Of a stretch of DNA of 64,000 nucleotides, positions 25,747 through 33,750 are shown piece by piece. Each line of letters opens with the position of its first letter. Within the stretch, counting starts at the first letter, position 1. The DNA comes from Mucilaginibacter ginsenosidivorans (lineage in GTDB: Bacteria; Bacteroidota; Bacteroidia; Sphingobacteriales; Sphingobacteriaceae), in NCBI RefSeq assembly GCF_007971025.1, contig NZ_CP042436.1:2170001-2234000 (forward strand), written 5' to 3'. The notes beneath the pieces are model-generated. The model saw only the letters and a program-made list of their open reading frames with translations, did not search any database and was not told the origin of the DNA. The position numbers were made by a program, and so were the translations under genes.

Positions 25747-26826
25747 ATGGTGGTATCGGAATCAGCCTTAAGAAACTTTACCGGGAATATTTTCCTGGCA
25801 ATGGGATGCAGTACTGAACACGCCCGGTTGGCTGCCGATGTTTTGATCAGGTCTGACCTGCGTGGAATTGATTCGCACGGCGTAGCGCGGTTGACAGGTT
25901 ATGTACGACTTTGGGAAAAGAAGCGCATCAACACCACGCCGGGTATTAAAATAGTTCACCAAACGCCTACTACCGCAACGGTCGATGGAGATGCAGGTCT
26001 TGGCCTTGTTGTCGCTCCTTTTGCTATGAGGCTTGCCATGGAAAAGGCCGAACAATATGGATCGGGGTGGGTTTCGGTGCGTAATTCCAACCATTTTGGT
26101 ATTGCGGGATATCATGCTTTGATGGCGGTTGAAAAAGATATGATCGGCTTTGCCATGACCAATGCCAGCCCCTTGGTTTCGCCTACTTATTCCAGCGAGC
26201 GTTTATTGGGTACAAACCCCATTTGCTATGCTTTTCCTGCCGGGAAATACCCGCCGGTAGTTGTGGATATGGCTACATCGGCCGCAGCAAACGGGAAACT
26301 GGAAATTGCCCAGCGGTTGGGTAAGCAAGTGCCGGAAGGCTGGATACAGGGAAAGGATGGGAAATCAACTACCGATCCGCATGCTTTGAAATCCGGGGGA
26401 GCGTTGCTCCCGCTTGGAAGTGACCCCGAACATGGCAGCCATAAAGGCTTTGGCTTAAGCGCGACGGTCGATATTTTATCAGCGGTGCTATCAGGTGCCA
26501 ATTACGGCCCATGGGTGCCGCCGTTCGTGGCATTTTTGGATCCGCCCGACGACCCCGTCGGCGCCGGGATCGGTCATTTCGTAGGCGCTATGCGTGTTGA
26601 CGGCTTTCGCCCGGTTGATGAATTTAAAACACACCTGGATAACTGGATAGAACGGTTCAGATCATCGGCAACGATAAACCCGGATCAGAAAGTTATCATT
26701 CCCGGCGAACCGGAGACGGCGGCTGAAATATACAGAAAGGCAAACGGCATCCCTTTGGTGGATGCCATTGTTAATGATTTGAATGGGTTGGCAGAGAAGT
26801 TCGGATTAATATTAATCGATCACTAA
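25747..26826 (+). CDS. Ldh family (type 2 malate/L-lactate/ureidoglycolate) oxidoreductase
   Basis: A 359-residue NAD(P)-dependent 2-hydroxyacid dehydrogenase of the type 2 malate/L-lactate family. The block LRGIDSHGVARL holds the catalytic His (H44); VSVRNSNHFGIAGYHA, ATSAAANGKLEIAQR and HGSHKGFGLSATVDILS are cofactor and substrate blocks of the family. The first ATG is needed for the conserved N-terminal helix, yet a -7 box ends five bases before it. Substrate (malate, sulfolactate, ureidoglycolate or other) cannot be told. Its 3' end overlaps the convergent PIN-like gene by 15 bases. Confidence 0.9.
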   Translation: MVVSESALRNFTGNIFLAMGCSTEHARLAADVLIRSDLRGIDSHGVARLTGYVRLWEKKRINTTPGIKIVHQTPTTATVDGDAGLGLVVAPFAMRLAMEKAEQYGSGWVSVRNSNHFGIAGYHALMAVEKDMIGFAMTNASPLVSPTYSSERLLGTNPICYAFPAGKYPPVVVDMATSAAANGKLEIAQRLGKQVPEGWIQGKDGKSTTDPHALKSGGALLPLGSDPEHGSHKGFGLSATVDILSAVLSGANYGPWVPPFVAFLDPPDDPVGAGIGHFVGAMRVDGFRPVDEFKTHLDNWIERFRSSATINPDQKVIIPGEPETAAEIYRKANGIPLVDAIVNDLNGLAEKFGLILIDH

Positions 26827-27150
26827 AAAACCGATTCCGGAGTCTTCATTTGTAATAAAATTTCTAATCAGGTCCGCATTCAAAAGAAGTTTGTTGGCTA
26901 TTTTTAAGTTTGAGGAATTGCCAAATCTCAGCCATATTATTTTTGGCGGCGTGCCTTTTAAAGTTGCAAGATCGATAAAGTCACTATCGAATGTTATAAC
27001 TGTATAACTATTTACAAGGGCGTAGTCCCATATTGTTTGATCGGATGCGTCCGTGAGGCCCAGGCTCTTAACATGATCGATGGTTTCGTATAAACCCGAC
27101 AGGAGTGCAACAACCCGAAATGATATATTTTGATCGAGAAGGATTTTCAC
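26812..27150 (-). CDS. DUF5615 PIN-like protein, putative toxin
   Basis: A 112-residue PIN-like protein: MKILLDQNISFRVV at the start and VITFDSDFIDL supply the acidic residues of a Mut7-C/PIN-type nuclease fold, and KIIWLRFGNSS is typical of DUF5615. The start codon overlaps the stop of the DUF433 gene by four bases (ATGA-type coupling). The pair has the layout of a toxin-antitoxin module; activity is inferred from the family only. Confidence 0.85.
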   Translation of the reverse strand: MKILLDQNISFRVVALLSGLYETIDHVKSLGLTDASDQTIWDYALVNSYTVITFDSDFIDLATLKGTPPKIIWLRFGNSSNLKIANKLLLNADLIRNFITNEDSGIGFLVID

Positions 27151-27368
27151 GAAACCACTCTTAATTTGTGTTCCTTTTCGGCTGCGTAGGATAAGCAGGC
27201 TTTTATTTGGTTTTCATTTAATTCTGGGAAGTCTGAAATTATATCATTGATCGTCATACCTTCAGAAAGCCAGCTCAAAACATCATAAACAGAGATTCGG
27301 GTGCCGATGATTATTGGCCTCCCAAACCTCTTTTCAGGATTTATCTCAATATACTCTGAATAATTCAT
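27147..27368 (-). CDS. DUF433 domain protein, putative antitoxin
   Basis: A 73-residue DUF433 protein with a winged-helix-like fold: EINPEKRFGRPIIIGTRISVYDVLSWLSEGMT (starting about residue 8) and DFPELNENQIKACLSYA. Family members sit before PIN-like partners and are thought to bind DNA and the partner. Translation is coupled to the toxin-like gene by a four-base overlap. No operator palindrome is obvious upstream. Confidence 0.88.
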   Translation of the reverse strand: MNYSEYIEINPEKRFGRPIIIGTRISVYDVLSWLSEGMTINDIISDFPELNENQIKACLSYAAEKEHKLRVVS

Positions 27369-27417
27369 GTACTAATATAATTAATTTCAAAGTTTATTGC
27401 TAATCTGGGAATCAAAT

Positions 27418-28893
27418 TCAATTCACTCCTCTGAATAGCCTGCTCCACCTTATCTTGTGCAGAAAGTCGGCTTTGTCGTCCCAACTCATCCATACAAACA
27501 GCGCCCGGCCCACGATATGGTCCTCGGGTACAAATCCCCAATAGCGGCTATCGGCCGAATCGTGGCGGTTATCGCCCATCATCCAGTAGTAGTTCATTTT
27601 GAAAGTATAGCTGTCGGTTTTCTGGCCGTTGATATAAATATCGCTTCCTTTTATCTCTAATTTATTATTCTCGTAAACCTCTATCGCCCGGGCATATAAA
27701 GGGAAAGTAACGCTGTCGAGCTTTACGGTCCAGCCTTTTTTGGGAATAATGATTGGGCCGTAGTTATCCTGGTTCCATTTGTAGTCGTGCAATTTACCAG
27801 GCAGGGCATGGAAAGCCGGGTAGTACGGATTTGAGGGGAACACCTGGTTATTCGGGTCCGGATCATCGCCTTTATGCGCTATGTTCGGATATATCGATTT
27901 GACATTGGAATAAGTTCTTACAATGTTTGCGGCGCTTCGCGGCATGGTCATATAGCCATTGCCGTAATCGGAAATTCCCAGGTCATCCTTCACCTGCGGA
28001 TTAAGGTCGACTCCGGTTGTGTTAACGGTATAGTCGATCTGCTGCCCCGGGGCGTTAGGCGCAGCTTTGCTATTGACGTATACCTGGGCGTTCACCACGC
28101 TTAAAGTGTCGCCCGGCGTTCCCTGGCAGCGCTTGATATAGTTTTCCTGTTTATCAACCGGTCTGTACAACGGCGAATCGGCGTCCATTGGGTAGTTGAA
28201 AACCACCACATCGCCTTTTTTGATGTCGCTTAATCCCGGCAAGCGATAATAGGGTAATTTAATGCCGTCCCAATACGATTTAATATTGATAAGCGGCATC
28301 GTATTGTGTGCAAACGGGAACGATACAGGCGTTTCAGGCAAGCGGGGGCCGTAATTTACTTTACTGACAAAAAGGAAATCGCCTACCAGTAACGAGCGCT
28401 CCATTGACGGGGTAGGTATGGTATAAGCCTCGATAAAGAATGTCCGTATCAGAGTAGCGGCCACAACTGCGAATATGATGGCTTCCGTCCATTCGCGGGT
28501 GGTGGATTTTTTTAATGATTTCTGGTATTTCTCTTTGAATTCGGGACTTGTTGCAGGTCCAAGATATTTCGTTTCCTTGTCATTACCCCATTTGATCAGG
28601 TAAATAAAAGGGATCAATATGCCTGCGGCGTGATCGCGAAAACGAAATTTACCAAATGATTTCAGGAAATCCACCATAATACCCATCGCCACCAGGATAC
28701 CCAAACCTGGGATCAGGTAAAGCACCAGCCACCAGCCGGGCCTGCCGCTAAGTTTGATCCTCATGTACATGCTGAAAACAGGAATAACGGCCTTCCAACC
28801 GGCTTCGCCCGCTTTTTCAAACAGTTTATAAAGCCCAACGTAGGGTAGTATGATAAATAGTGCAAGTAAAAGGATTAATTCAACAATATTCAC
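27418..28893 (-). CDS. lepB: Signal peptidase I
   Basis: A 491-residue inner-membrane protease cutting signal peptides from exported proteins. The catalytic serine is S163 in PTPSMERSLLVGD and the lysine K254 in NYIKRCQGTPGD; the late MMGDNRHDSADSRYWG box is intact. It is much longer than E. coli LepB: the first ~110 residues form a DUF5684-like membrane region with about four hydrophobic helices, and ~150 residues lie between the catalytic lysine box and MMGDNR. Both are usual in Bacteroidota. It follows dapB by 27 bases in the parA operon. Confidence 0.95.
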   Translation of the reverse strand: MNIVELILLLALFIILPYVGLYKLFEKAGEAGWKAVIPVFSMYMRIKLSGRPGWWLVLYLIPGLGILVAMGIMVDFLKSFGKFRFRDHAAGILIPFIYLIKWGNDKETKYLGPATSPEFKEKYQKSLKKSTTREWTEAIIFAVVAATLIRTFFIEAYTIPTPSMERSLLVGDFLFVSKVNYGPRLPETPVSFPFAHNTMPLINIKSYWDGIKLPYYRLPGLSDIKKGDVVVFNYPMDADSPLYRPVDKQENYIKRCQGTPGDTLSVVNAQVYVNSKAAPNAPGQQIDYTVNTTGVDLNPQVKDDLGISDYGNGYMTMPRSAANIVRTYSNVKSIYPNIAHKGDDPDPNNQVFPSNPYYPAFHALPGKLHDYKWNQDNYGPIIIPKKGWTVKLDSVTFPLYARAIEVYENNKLEIKGSDIYINGQKTDSYTFKMNYYWMMGDNRHDSADSRYWGFVPEDHIVGRALFVWMSWDDKADFLHKIRWSRLFRGVN

Positions 28894-28920
28894 TTCAGTA
28901 TTTTTTAGTTAATCTGTATT

Positions 28921-29676
28921 TTATTTTCCAAAATCGAACATCTCTTCAACCGAAAAGAAGCCCTTTTTATTTTGCACCCATTCGGCGGCGAGCACGGCGC
29001 CTAAGGCAAATCCGTTGCGGTTGTGGGCGGTATGTTTGAACTCGATGGAATCGACCTCTGAATCATAGATCACAGTGTGAGTGCCCGGCACGCTGTCGAT
29101 ACGGAACGACTCGATCAATAACTGGTCGTTTTTGATGTTTTCATCATTGGTGTCATCACCTTCCGACGTAAGCACGTTCACCCATTCCTTTTTGGAATCA
29201 GTATTTTCGATGATGCCTTCGGCAATGGTGATAGCCGTTCCGCTGGGCGAATCGAGTTTTTGCATGTGGTGAATTTCTTCAACCTGCACATCATAATACG
29301 GGTAATTGTTCATCAACTTTGCCAGTACCTTGTTCACATGGAAAAAGATATTGACCCCCACGCTGAAATTTGATGCATAAAGCATGGTATGCCCGCTATC
29401 AAGACATTTTTTTTTAAGCTCGGGCAAATGTTCATACCAGCCCGTTGTGCCAACCACTATGGGCACGCCTGCTTCAAAACACTTTTGAATGTTATCCAGT
29501 ACAGATCCGGGCGTGCTGAATTCGATCACGACGTCGGCCTTTTTTAGGTTTTCGATGGTGAGATCCTGCCGGTTGTAAAAATCAATTTTTAAAAAGATCT
29601 CATGCTTGCGGTCGGTAGCGATCTTTTCGATGATCTTCCCCATTTTTCCGTAGCCCAGTAATGCAATATTCATCAA
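28921..29676 (-). CDS. dapB: 4-hydroxy-tetrahydrodipicolinate reductase
   Basis: A 251-residue NAD(P)H-dependent enzyme of lysine and diaminopimelate synthesis. The Rossmann motif LLGYGKMGK is at residues 6-14; the active-site box EEIHHMQKLDSPSGTA (about 133-148) supplies the general acid histidine and substrate lysine. It lies between DUF5683 and lepB on one strand. TACCTTAG about 40 bases upstream is a weak -7 box, allowing a separate promoter. Confidence 0.95.
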   Translation of the reverse strand: MMNIALLGYGKMGKIIEKIATDRKHEIFLKIDFYNRQDLTIENLKKADVVIEFSTPGSVLDNIQKCFEAGVPIVVGTTGWYEHLPELKKKCLDSGHTMLYASNFSVGVNIFFHVNKVLAKLMNNYPYYDVQVEEIHHMQKLDSPSGTAITIAEGIIENTDSKKEWVNVLTSEGDDTNDENIKNDQLLIESFRIDSVPGTHTVIYDSEVDSIEFKHTAHNRNGFALGAVLAAEWVQNKKGFFSVEEMFDFGK

Positions 29677-29761
29677 ACTATACTATTCTGTTATCAACCG
29701 ACTAAGGTAGATATAAATTTTGCTTTGTTTGTTTCAGCCGGAGACAATTTTAAGATGCACC

Positions 29762-30430
29762 TTACCTAAGGGTAAAAGTAAGCGTTACCGATGGGTAATA
29801 ACTTCCCAGACTGTTAAAAGCGTAAGATGGCTGGGTTAGCACACCCGGTCGTATTTTGAGTGAAAGGTTGTTATCCATAGTGAAACGCTGGATAAATTTG
29901 GCATCGATATAAGCATCGATCATTTGTATGCCCCAGGCGCCAAGGGTGCCAAGGATACAAAGGTCGCGATTACGCCGGTAGCCATCCTGCGCATTGATAA
30001 TATCGGCATCGGAAACCTGCGTGTATTGAGGCAGGCGGCCTTCCTGTATGCCCTTCTCGCGAAGCTGGGCCTCTTTTAAGAAAATTTTGTAATAATGCTG
30101 GTTATAAACAATAGCATCGCCCAAAAGCCCTATGCCGGCATAAATAAATGGTACTTTCCACCAGCGGTGATTGTATAGCTGCCCCCAGCCGGGTATAATA
30201 GCCGAGCGGATGAGCGCCTTATGCGGACTATGTGTCGAATCGGGATGATAAACTTTGCCTTTGGTTATAGGCGGAACATATTTTCTTGTGCTATTGATAG
30301 AATCGCGCTTTGCGTTCAGGCTATCGGCCTTTGTTTTTGAAACAACGGTATCGGGTTTTTGGGCCTTTGCTACAAAAACCAGTGCGCTCATGCACCAAAT
30401 AAGGAACAGAAATTTGTACATTCTTACCAA
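29762..30430 (-). CDS. DUF5683 domain protein
   Basis: A 222-residue exported or membrane-anchored protein of DUF5683. A signal peptide (FLFLIWCMSALVFVAKAQ) is followed by a low-complexity stretch, then the conserved core HKALIRSAIIPGWGQLYNHRWWKVPFIYAG and NRDLCILGTLGAWGIQMIDAYIDAKF. The first ATG overlaps the parB end by seven bases; an ATG three codons on (30421) would avoid the overlap. The conserved place between parB and dapB suggests an envelope role, otherwise unknown. Confidence 0.9.
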   Translation of the reverse strand: MVRMYKFLFLIWCMSALVFVAKAQKPDTVVSKTKADSLNAKRDSINSTRKYVPPITKGKVYHPDSTHSPHKALIRSAIIPGWGQLYNHRWWKVPFIYAGIGLLGDAIVYNQHYYKIFLKEAQLREKGIQEGRLPQYTQVSDADIINAQDGYRRNRDLCILGTLGAWGIQMIDAYIDAKFIQRFTMDNNLSLKIRPGVLTQPSYAFNSLGSYYPSVTLTFTLR

Positions 30431-31326
30431 TCCAGCATTTCGAGGATGCGGCTAAGATCATCTTCCGATAAGAAAGGGATCTCTATCGAACCTTTACCCT
30501 GGCTGTTTACTTTAAGTTTAACTTGCGTACTAAATTTCGAAGCCAGGTCAGCCTGTATTTTCTGTACCTGGAACGATAATGGTTCAGGTTGTTTTCCCTC
30601 TTTCTTAACCGGCCGTTGTAATTCGCGCGCCAGTTCTTCCACCTTTCTAACAGACAACCCGTCTTTGGTGATCAGTTTATGGATATATAACTGTTTATCC
30701 GGGTCATTTATTGTGATGAGTGCGCGGGCGTGTCCCATACTTACCTGCCCGTCGCGGATAGAGGCCTGTATAGTAGGGGGTAATTTTAACAACCGGAGGT
30801 AATTTGTTACGGTCGAACGGTTTTTGCTCACCCGTTCGCCCAGCTCTTCCTGCTTCAGGTTGCATTCCTCTATCATCCGCTGAAAGCTTAACGCCACTTC
30901 AATAGCGTTCAGGTTTTCGCGCTGGATATTCTCAATGAGCGCCATTTCCAGCATCTGCTGGTCGTTGGCGGTACGCACATAGGCGGGTATGGATGTTAAC
31001 CCGGCCAGCCTGGAAGCCCGCAAACGGCGCTCGCCCGATATTAACTGGTAACGGTGTGCGCTTAGGCGCCTTACCGTAATAGGCTGAATAAGCCCCTGCA
31101 ATTTGATGGAATCGGCCAGTTCGGTCAGCGCATCGGTATCAAAATCGGTACGCGGCTGAAAAGGGTTAACTTCTATCTCGGATATCTTTATCTCGTTTAC
31201 CGAGCCCATAGGATTCACCTCGGGTGTGCCGGTACCAAAGTCGTTTTTGTTCGGTAGTACGCTTACAGAATCATTCAGCAGGGCACTTAATCCCTTTCCC
31301 AAAGCATTTCTCTTCTCTGCACTCAT
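30424..31326 (-). CDS. parB: Chromosome partitioning protein ParB
   Basis: A 300-residue ParB/Spo0J-type CTP-switch DNA clamp loading at parS and guiding origin segregation. NPFQPR (54-59) and the CTP-binding GERR (98-101, in LISGERRLRASR) are visible, followed by the ENIQRENLNAIE box and the HTH region EELGERVSKNRSTVTNYLRLL. It is preceded by parA with a one-base gap. No parS (TGTTnCACGTGnAACA-like) was seen in the window. Confidence 0.97.
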   Translation of the reverse strand: MSAEKRNALGKGLSALLNDSVSVLPNKNDFGTGTPEVNPMGSVNEIKISEIEVNPFQPRTDFDTDALTELADSIKLQGLIQPITVRRLSAHRYQLISGERRLRASRLAGLTSIPAYVRTANDQQMLEMALIENIQRENLNAIEVALSFQRMIEECNLKQEELGERVSKNRSTVTNYLRLLKLPPTIQASIRDGQVSMGHARALITINDPDKQLYIHKLITKDGLSVRKVEELARELQRPVKKEGKQPEPLSFQVQKIQADLASKFSTQVKLKVNSQGKGSIEIPFLSEDDLSRILEMLDW

Positions 31327-31327
31327 T

Positions 31328-32131
31328 TTATATGGTTTCTGTTGTCGCTACGGTTTCGCCTTTCAGCATGCCGTTTTTGCGCACTATTTCGCGCGCCAGG
31401 TTCAAATAGTTAATAGCTCCTTTGCAGTTGGCATCGTGCATAATTACCGACATGCCAAAGCTTGGCGCTTCGCTCAAACGCGTGTTGCGCTGTATAATGG
31501 TATCAAAAACCATATCCTCGAAATGGTTGCGCACCTCTTCAACTACCTGGTTAGACAAGCGCAACCTTACATCGTACATAGTAAGCAGAATGCCTTCAAT
31601 TTCAAGCGTAGTATTCAAACGTGTTTGAACGATCTTGATTGTGTTCAGTAATTTGCCTAATCCTTCCAGGGCAAAGTATTCGCACTGCACCGGTATGATC
31701 ACCGAGTCGGCAGCGGTTAAGGCATTGATGGTAATGAGGCCCAGTGACGGCGAACAGTCTATAATGATAAAATCATATTCGCTGCGCAAACCGTCGAGCA
31801 CCGCTTTCATTTTGTACTCGCGGTCGGTCAGGTTTATCATTTCTATCTCGGCGCCTACCAGGTCGATATGTGCCGGCAGCAGGTCGAGATTTGGTGTTTC
31901 GGTTTTTTGAATAGCCTCGTGCGGGTCGACATTATTGATCACGCATTCGTAAATGCTGTTCTTGATCGTGCGTGGGTCGTACCCTATGCCCGATGTTGAA
32001 TTAGCCTGCGGATCGGCGTCGACCAATAATGTTTTATACTCCAATACAGCCAAACTTGCGGCCAGGTTTATGGATGATGTAGTTTTCCCTACGCCGCCTT
32101 TCTGGTTGGCTAAAGCAATTATTTTACTCAT
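31328..32131 (-). CDS. parA: Chromosome partitioning ATPase ParA
   Basis: A 267-residue Soj/ParA Walker ATPase driving segregation of ParB-parS complexes. The deviant Walker A KGGVGKTTSS is at residues 11-20, DADPQANSTSG is the A' box, and IIIDCSPSLGLITINAL is Walker B. It is first in the minus-strand operon parA-parB-DUF5683-dapB-lepB. CATTTTTG, about 40 bases upstream on the minus strand, matches seven of eight -7 positions. Confidence 0.97.
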   Translation of the reverse strand: MSKIIALANQKGGVGKTTSSINLAASLAVLEYKTLLVDADPQANSTSGIGYDPRTIKNSIYECVINNVDPHEAIQKTETPNLDLLPAHIDLVGAEIEMINLTDREYKMKAVLDGLRSEYDFIIIDCSPSLGLITINALTAADSVIIPVQCEYFALEGLGKLLNTIKIVQTRLNTTLEIEGILLTMYDVRLRLSNQVVEEVRNHFEDMVFDTIIQRNTRLSEAPSFGMSVIMHDANCKGAINYLNLAREIVRKNGMLKGETVATTETI

Positions 32132-32280
32132 TCTGTATACTCCAATTTTATTACGGGCCGGGCAAAAATGAAACTAAATTTCTGTTTTTGAAATAGTATT
32201 TTTACCGCCGATAAAGATACGTATTTATACCATTCAGAAATCCACAGCTTACGTTAACTTACAAACAAAACGACGACTGA

Positions 32281-32364
32281 TTTATTGAATTAATGAATTA
32301 TTGAATGGGTAACCGTGGTGCGAAATCAATAAATCCATAATTCGGTCATTCAATAATTAACTAC
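32281..32364. repeat. CAATAATT-type repeat as inverted pair between parA and flavin reductase
   Basis: AATTATTGAATG (32296-32307) and CATTCAATAATT (32347-32358) form a perfect 12-base inverted repeat. The right arm runs to within six bases of the reductase ATG in the same orientation as before rpmG and bL38. Confidence 0.7.
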
Positions 32365-32886
32365 ATGATCACTATTATATCCTCGACCAATCGCCCCGGC
32401 AGTTCAACACTCAAAGTGGCGCAATATTACCAGCATAAGCTTCGCGAAAAGGGGGTTGATGCCGGGTTGCTGTCGCTTGCGCAATTGCCAGCGAACCTTA
32501 TCCAAACTGACCTTTACGGCAACCGGAGCAAGGAGTTTGAACCGATACAGGAAATGGTAACTAAAACTGACAAGTTCATTTTTATCATCCCCGAATATAA
32601 CGGCAGTTTCCCGGGCGTATTAAAAACATTCGTCGATGCCTGCTCGTTTCCGGAAAGTTTTTACGATAAGAAAGTTGCGCTGGTGGGTATATCGTCGGGC
32701 AAGTATGGGAACATCAGGGGGGTAGATCATTTTACGGGCGTGTGCCATTACATCCATTTAAATGTAATGCCGCTGAAATTACATATCGCCTCTATCCATA
32801 AAGAGCTGGATGCTGATGGTAAATTCTTTAAAGACGACACGCTGCGTTTTACCAATGAGCAAATGGATAAGTTTATTAAATTTTGA
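32365..32886 (+). CDS. NADPH-dependent FMN reductase family protein
   Basis: A 173-residue flavodoxin-like protein. The start TIISSTNRPGSSTLKVAQYY is the FMN-phosphate loop, and IIPEYNGSFPGVLKTFVDACS (about 74-94) matches the PEYN motif of the NADPH-dependent FMN/azo/quinone reductase family. It probably reduces quinones, azo compounds or flavin. It is a single gene; an iterated AT-rich repeat forms its upstream leader and a nested palindrome lies after its stop. Confidence 0.9.
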   Translation: MITIISSTNRPGSSTLKVAQYYQHKLREKGVDAGLLSLAQLPANLIQTDLYGNRSKEFEPIQEMVTKTDKFIFIIPEYNGSFPGVLKTFVDACSFPESFYDKKVALVGISSGKYGNIRGVDHFTGVCHYIHLNVMPLKLHIASIHKELDADGKFFKDDTLRFTNEQMDKFIKF

Positions 32887-32942
32887 TTATACCGATTATC
32901 GCCGCCAAAATCGGCGTAATCATTTTTAATAATCGGTGGAAT
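32885..32942. repeat. Nested palindrome of the CACCGATT family between convergent genes
   Basis: ACCGATTAT (32891-32899) and ATAATCGGT (32929-32937) pair perfectly, enclosing CGCCG/CGGCG. The right side reads AATCGGTGGAATC, identical to the copy in rimO. It lies between the flavin reductase and the VIT1-type gene and could serve as a bidirectional terminator. Confidence 0.65.
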
Positions 32943-32944
32943 CG

Positions 32945-33634
32945 TCATTTCCCGTTGATCAGCTTCGCCATGCCAAACGCAGCTGCGGCTGCCAATGCGC
33001 CAATGATAAGCACTTTTAATGCACCGGAAAATGGTGGCTGCCCCGTTACTTTGCTTTTGAAATAGCCGAAAACGAATAAACATACCATCGTAATGGCACA
33101 AGAGTAATACAACGCCTGCTGCGAGTCGTCGACAAAAAAGTATGGTGACAAAGGAATAATACCCCCCACGATATAGGAAAGCCCAATGGTAATGGCGCTT
33201 TGCCGGGCGCGGTTTTCCTCGGGCTTTTCAAGGCCCAGCTCATATTTCATCATAAAGTCGACCCATTTATCCTTATCCTTTGCCATTTCATCCGCCACCT
33301 CGTTTTGCAGCTTTTCGGATAGTCCGAAACCGGCAAATACTTCCTTAACCTCCATTTTTTCCTGCTCGGGCACGCGCTCCACCTCATCGTATTCGCGTTG
33401 CAGCTCAGAGGCATAGTGGTCGGACTCCGTTTTCCCCGCCAGGAACCCCCCAAGCCCCATTGCTATGGAGCCGGCAACGATCTCGGCAATGCCGGCGGTA
33501 ACCACGATACCCGAATGGGCACTCGCGCCGCTCAAACCCGCGGCAAGTGCGAATGGAACGGTCAGGCCGTCAGACATCCCGATCACGATGTCGCGTATGG
33601 TATCTGAGCTTTTTAAATGCTGTTCATGGTGCAT
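32945..33634 (-). CDS. VIT1/CCC1 family iron/manganese transporter
   Basis: A 229-residue membrane protein of the VIT1/CCC1 family, exporting Fe2+ or Mn2+ from the cytoplasm. HLKSSDTIRDIVIGMSDGLTVPFALAAGL opens the first helix with the conserved aspartate and glutamate-rich metal path, and the region between TM2 and TM3 (REYDEVERVPEQEKMEVKEVF ...) is the acidic metal-binding domain. Five hydrophobic segments are seen. It is a single gene, facing the barrel-like cluster divergently. Confidence 0.92.
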   Translation of the reverse strand: MHHEQHLKSSDTIRDIVIGMSDGLTVPFALAAGLSGASAHSGIVVTAGIAEIVAGSIAMGLGGFLAGKTESDHYASELQREYDEVERVPEQEKMEVKEVFAGFGLSEKLQNEVADEMAKDKDKWVDFMMKYELGLEKPEENRARQSAITIGLSYIVGGIIPLSPYFFVDDSQQALYYSCAITMVCLFVFGYFKSKVTGQPPFSGALKVLIIGALAAAAAFGMAKLINGK

Positions 33635-33722
33635 AAGCTAAATGTACGTTATTGTTCACTCCTTTGGTTATCAAAGTGTTATTTATGATTAGTCTGAATT
33701 AGGGGAGTATTGCATAAAAGCC

Positions 33723-33730
33723 TATATTTG
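33723..33730 (+). promoter_or_regulatory. Candidate -7 box of the four-paralogue operon
   Basis: TATATTTG matches TAnnTTTG exactly and lies 20 bases before the first ATG. The three later paralogues have gaps of only about 30 bases, so this one promoter probably serves all four. Confidence 0.6.
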
Positions 33731-33750
33731 CGTCACCTAAACGTTAGTGA

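Noticed and set aside
30424..32131. parS sites expected near parAB
   Set aside because: I looked for TGTTnCACGTGnAACA-like palindromes across the window and found only short CACGTG cores without flanking arms.
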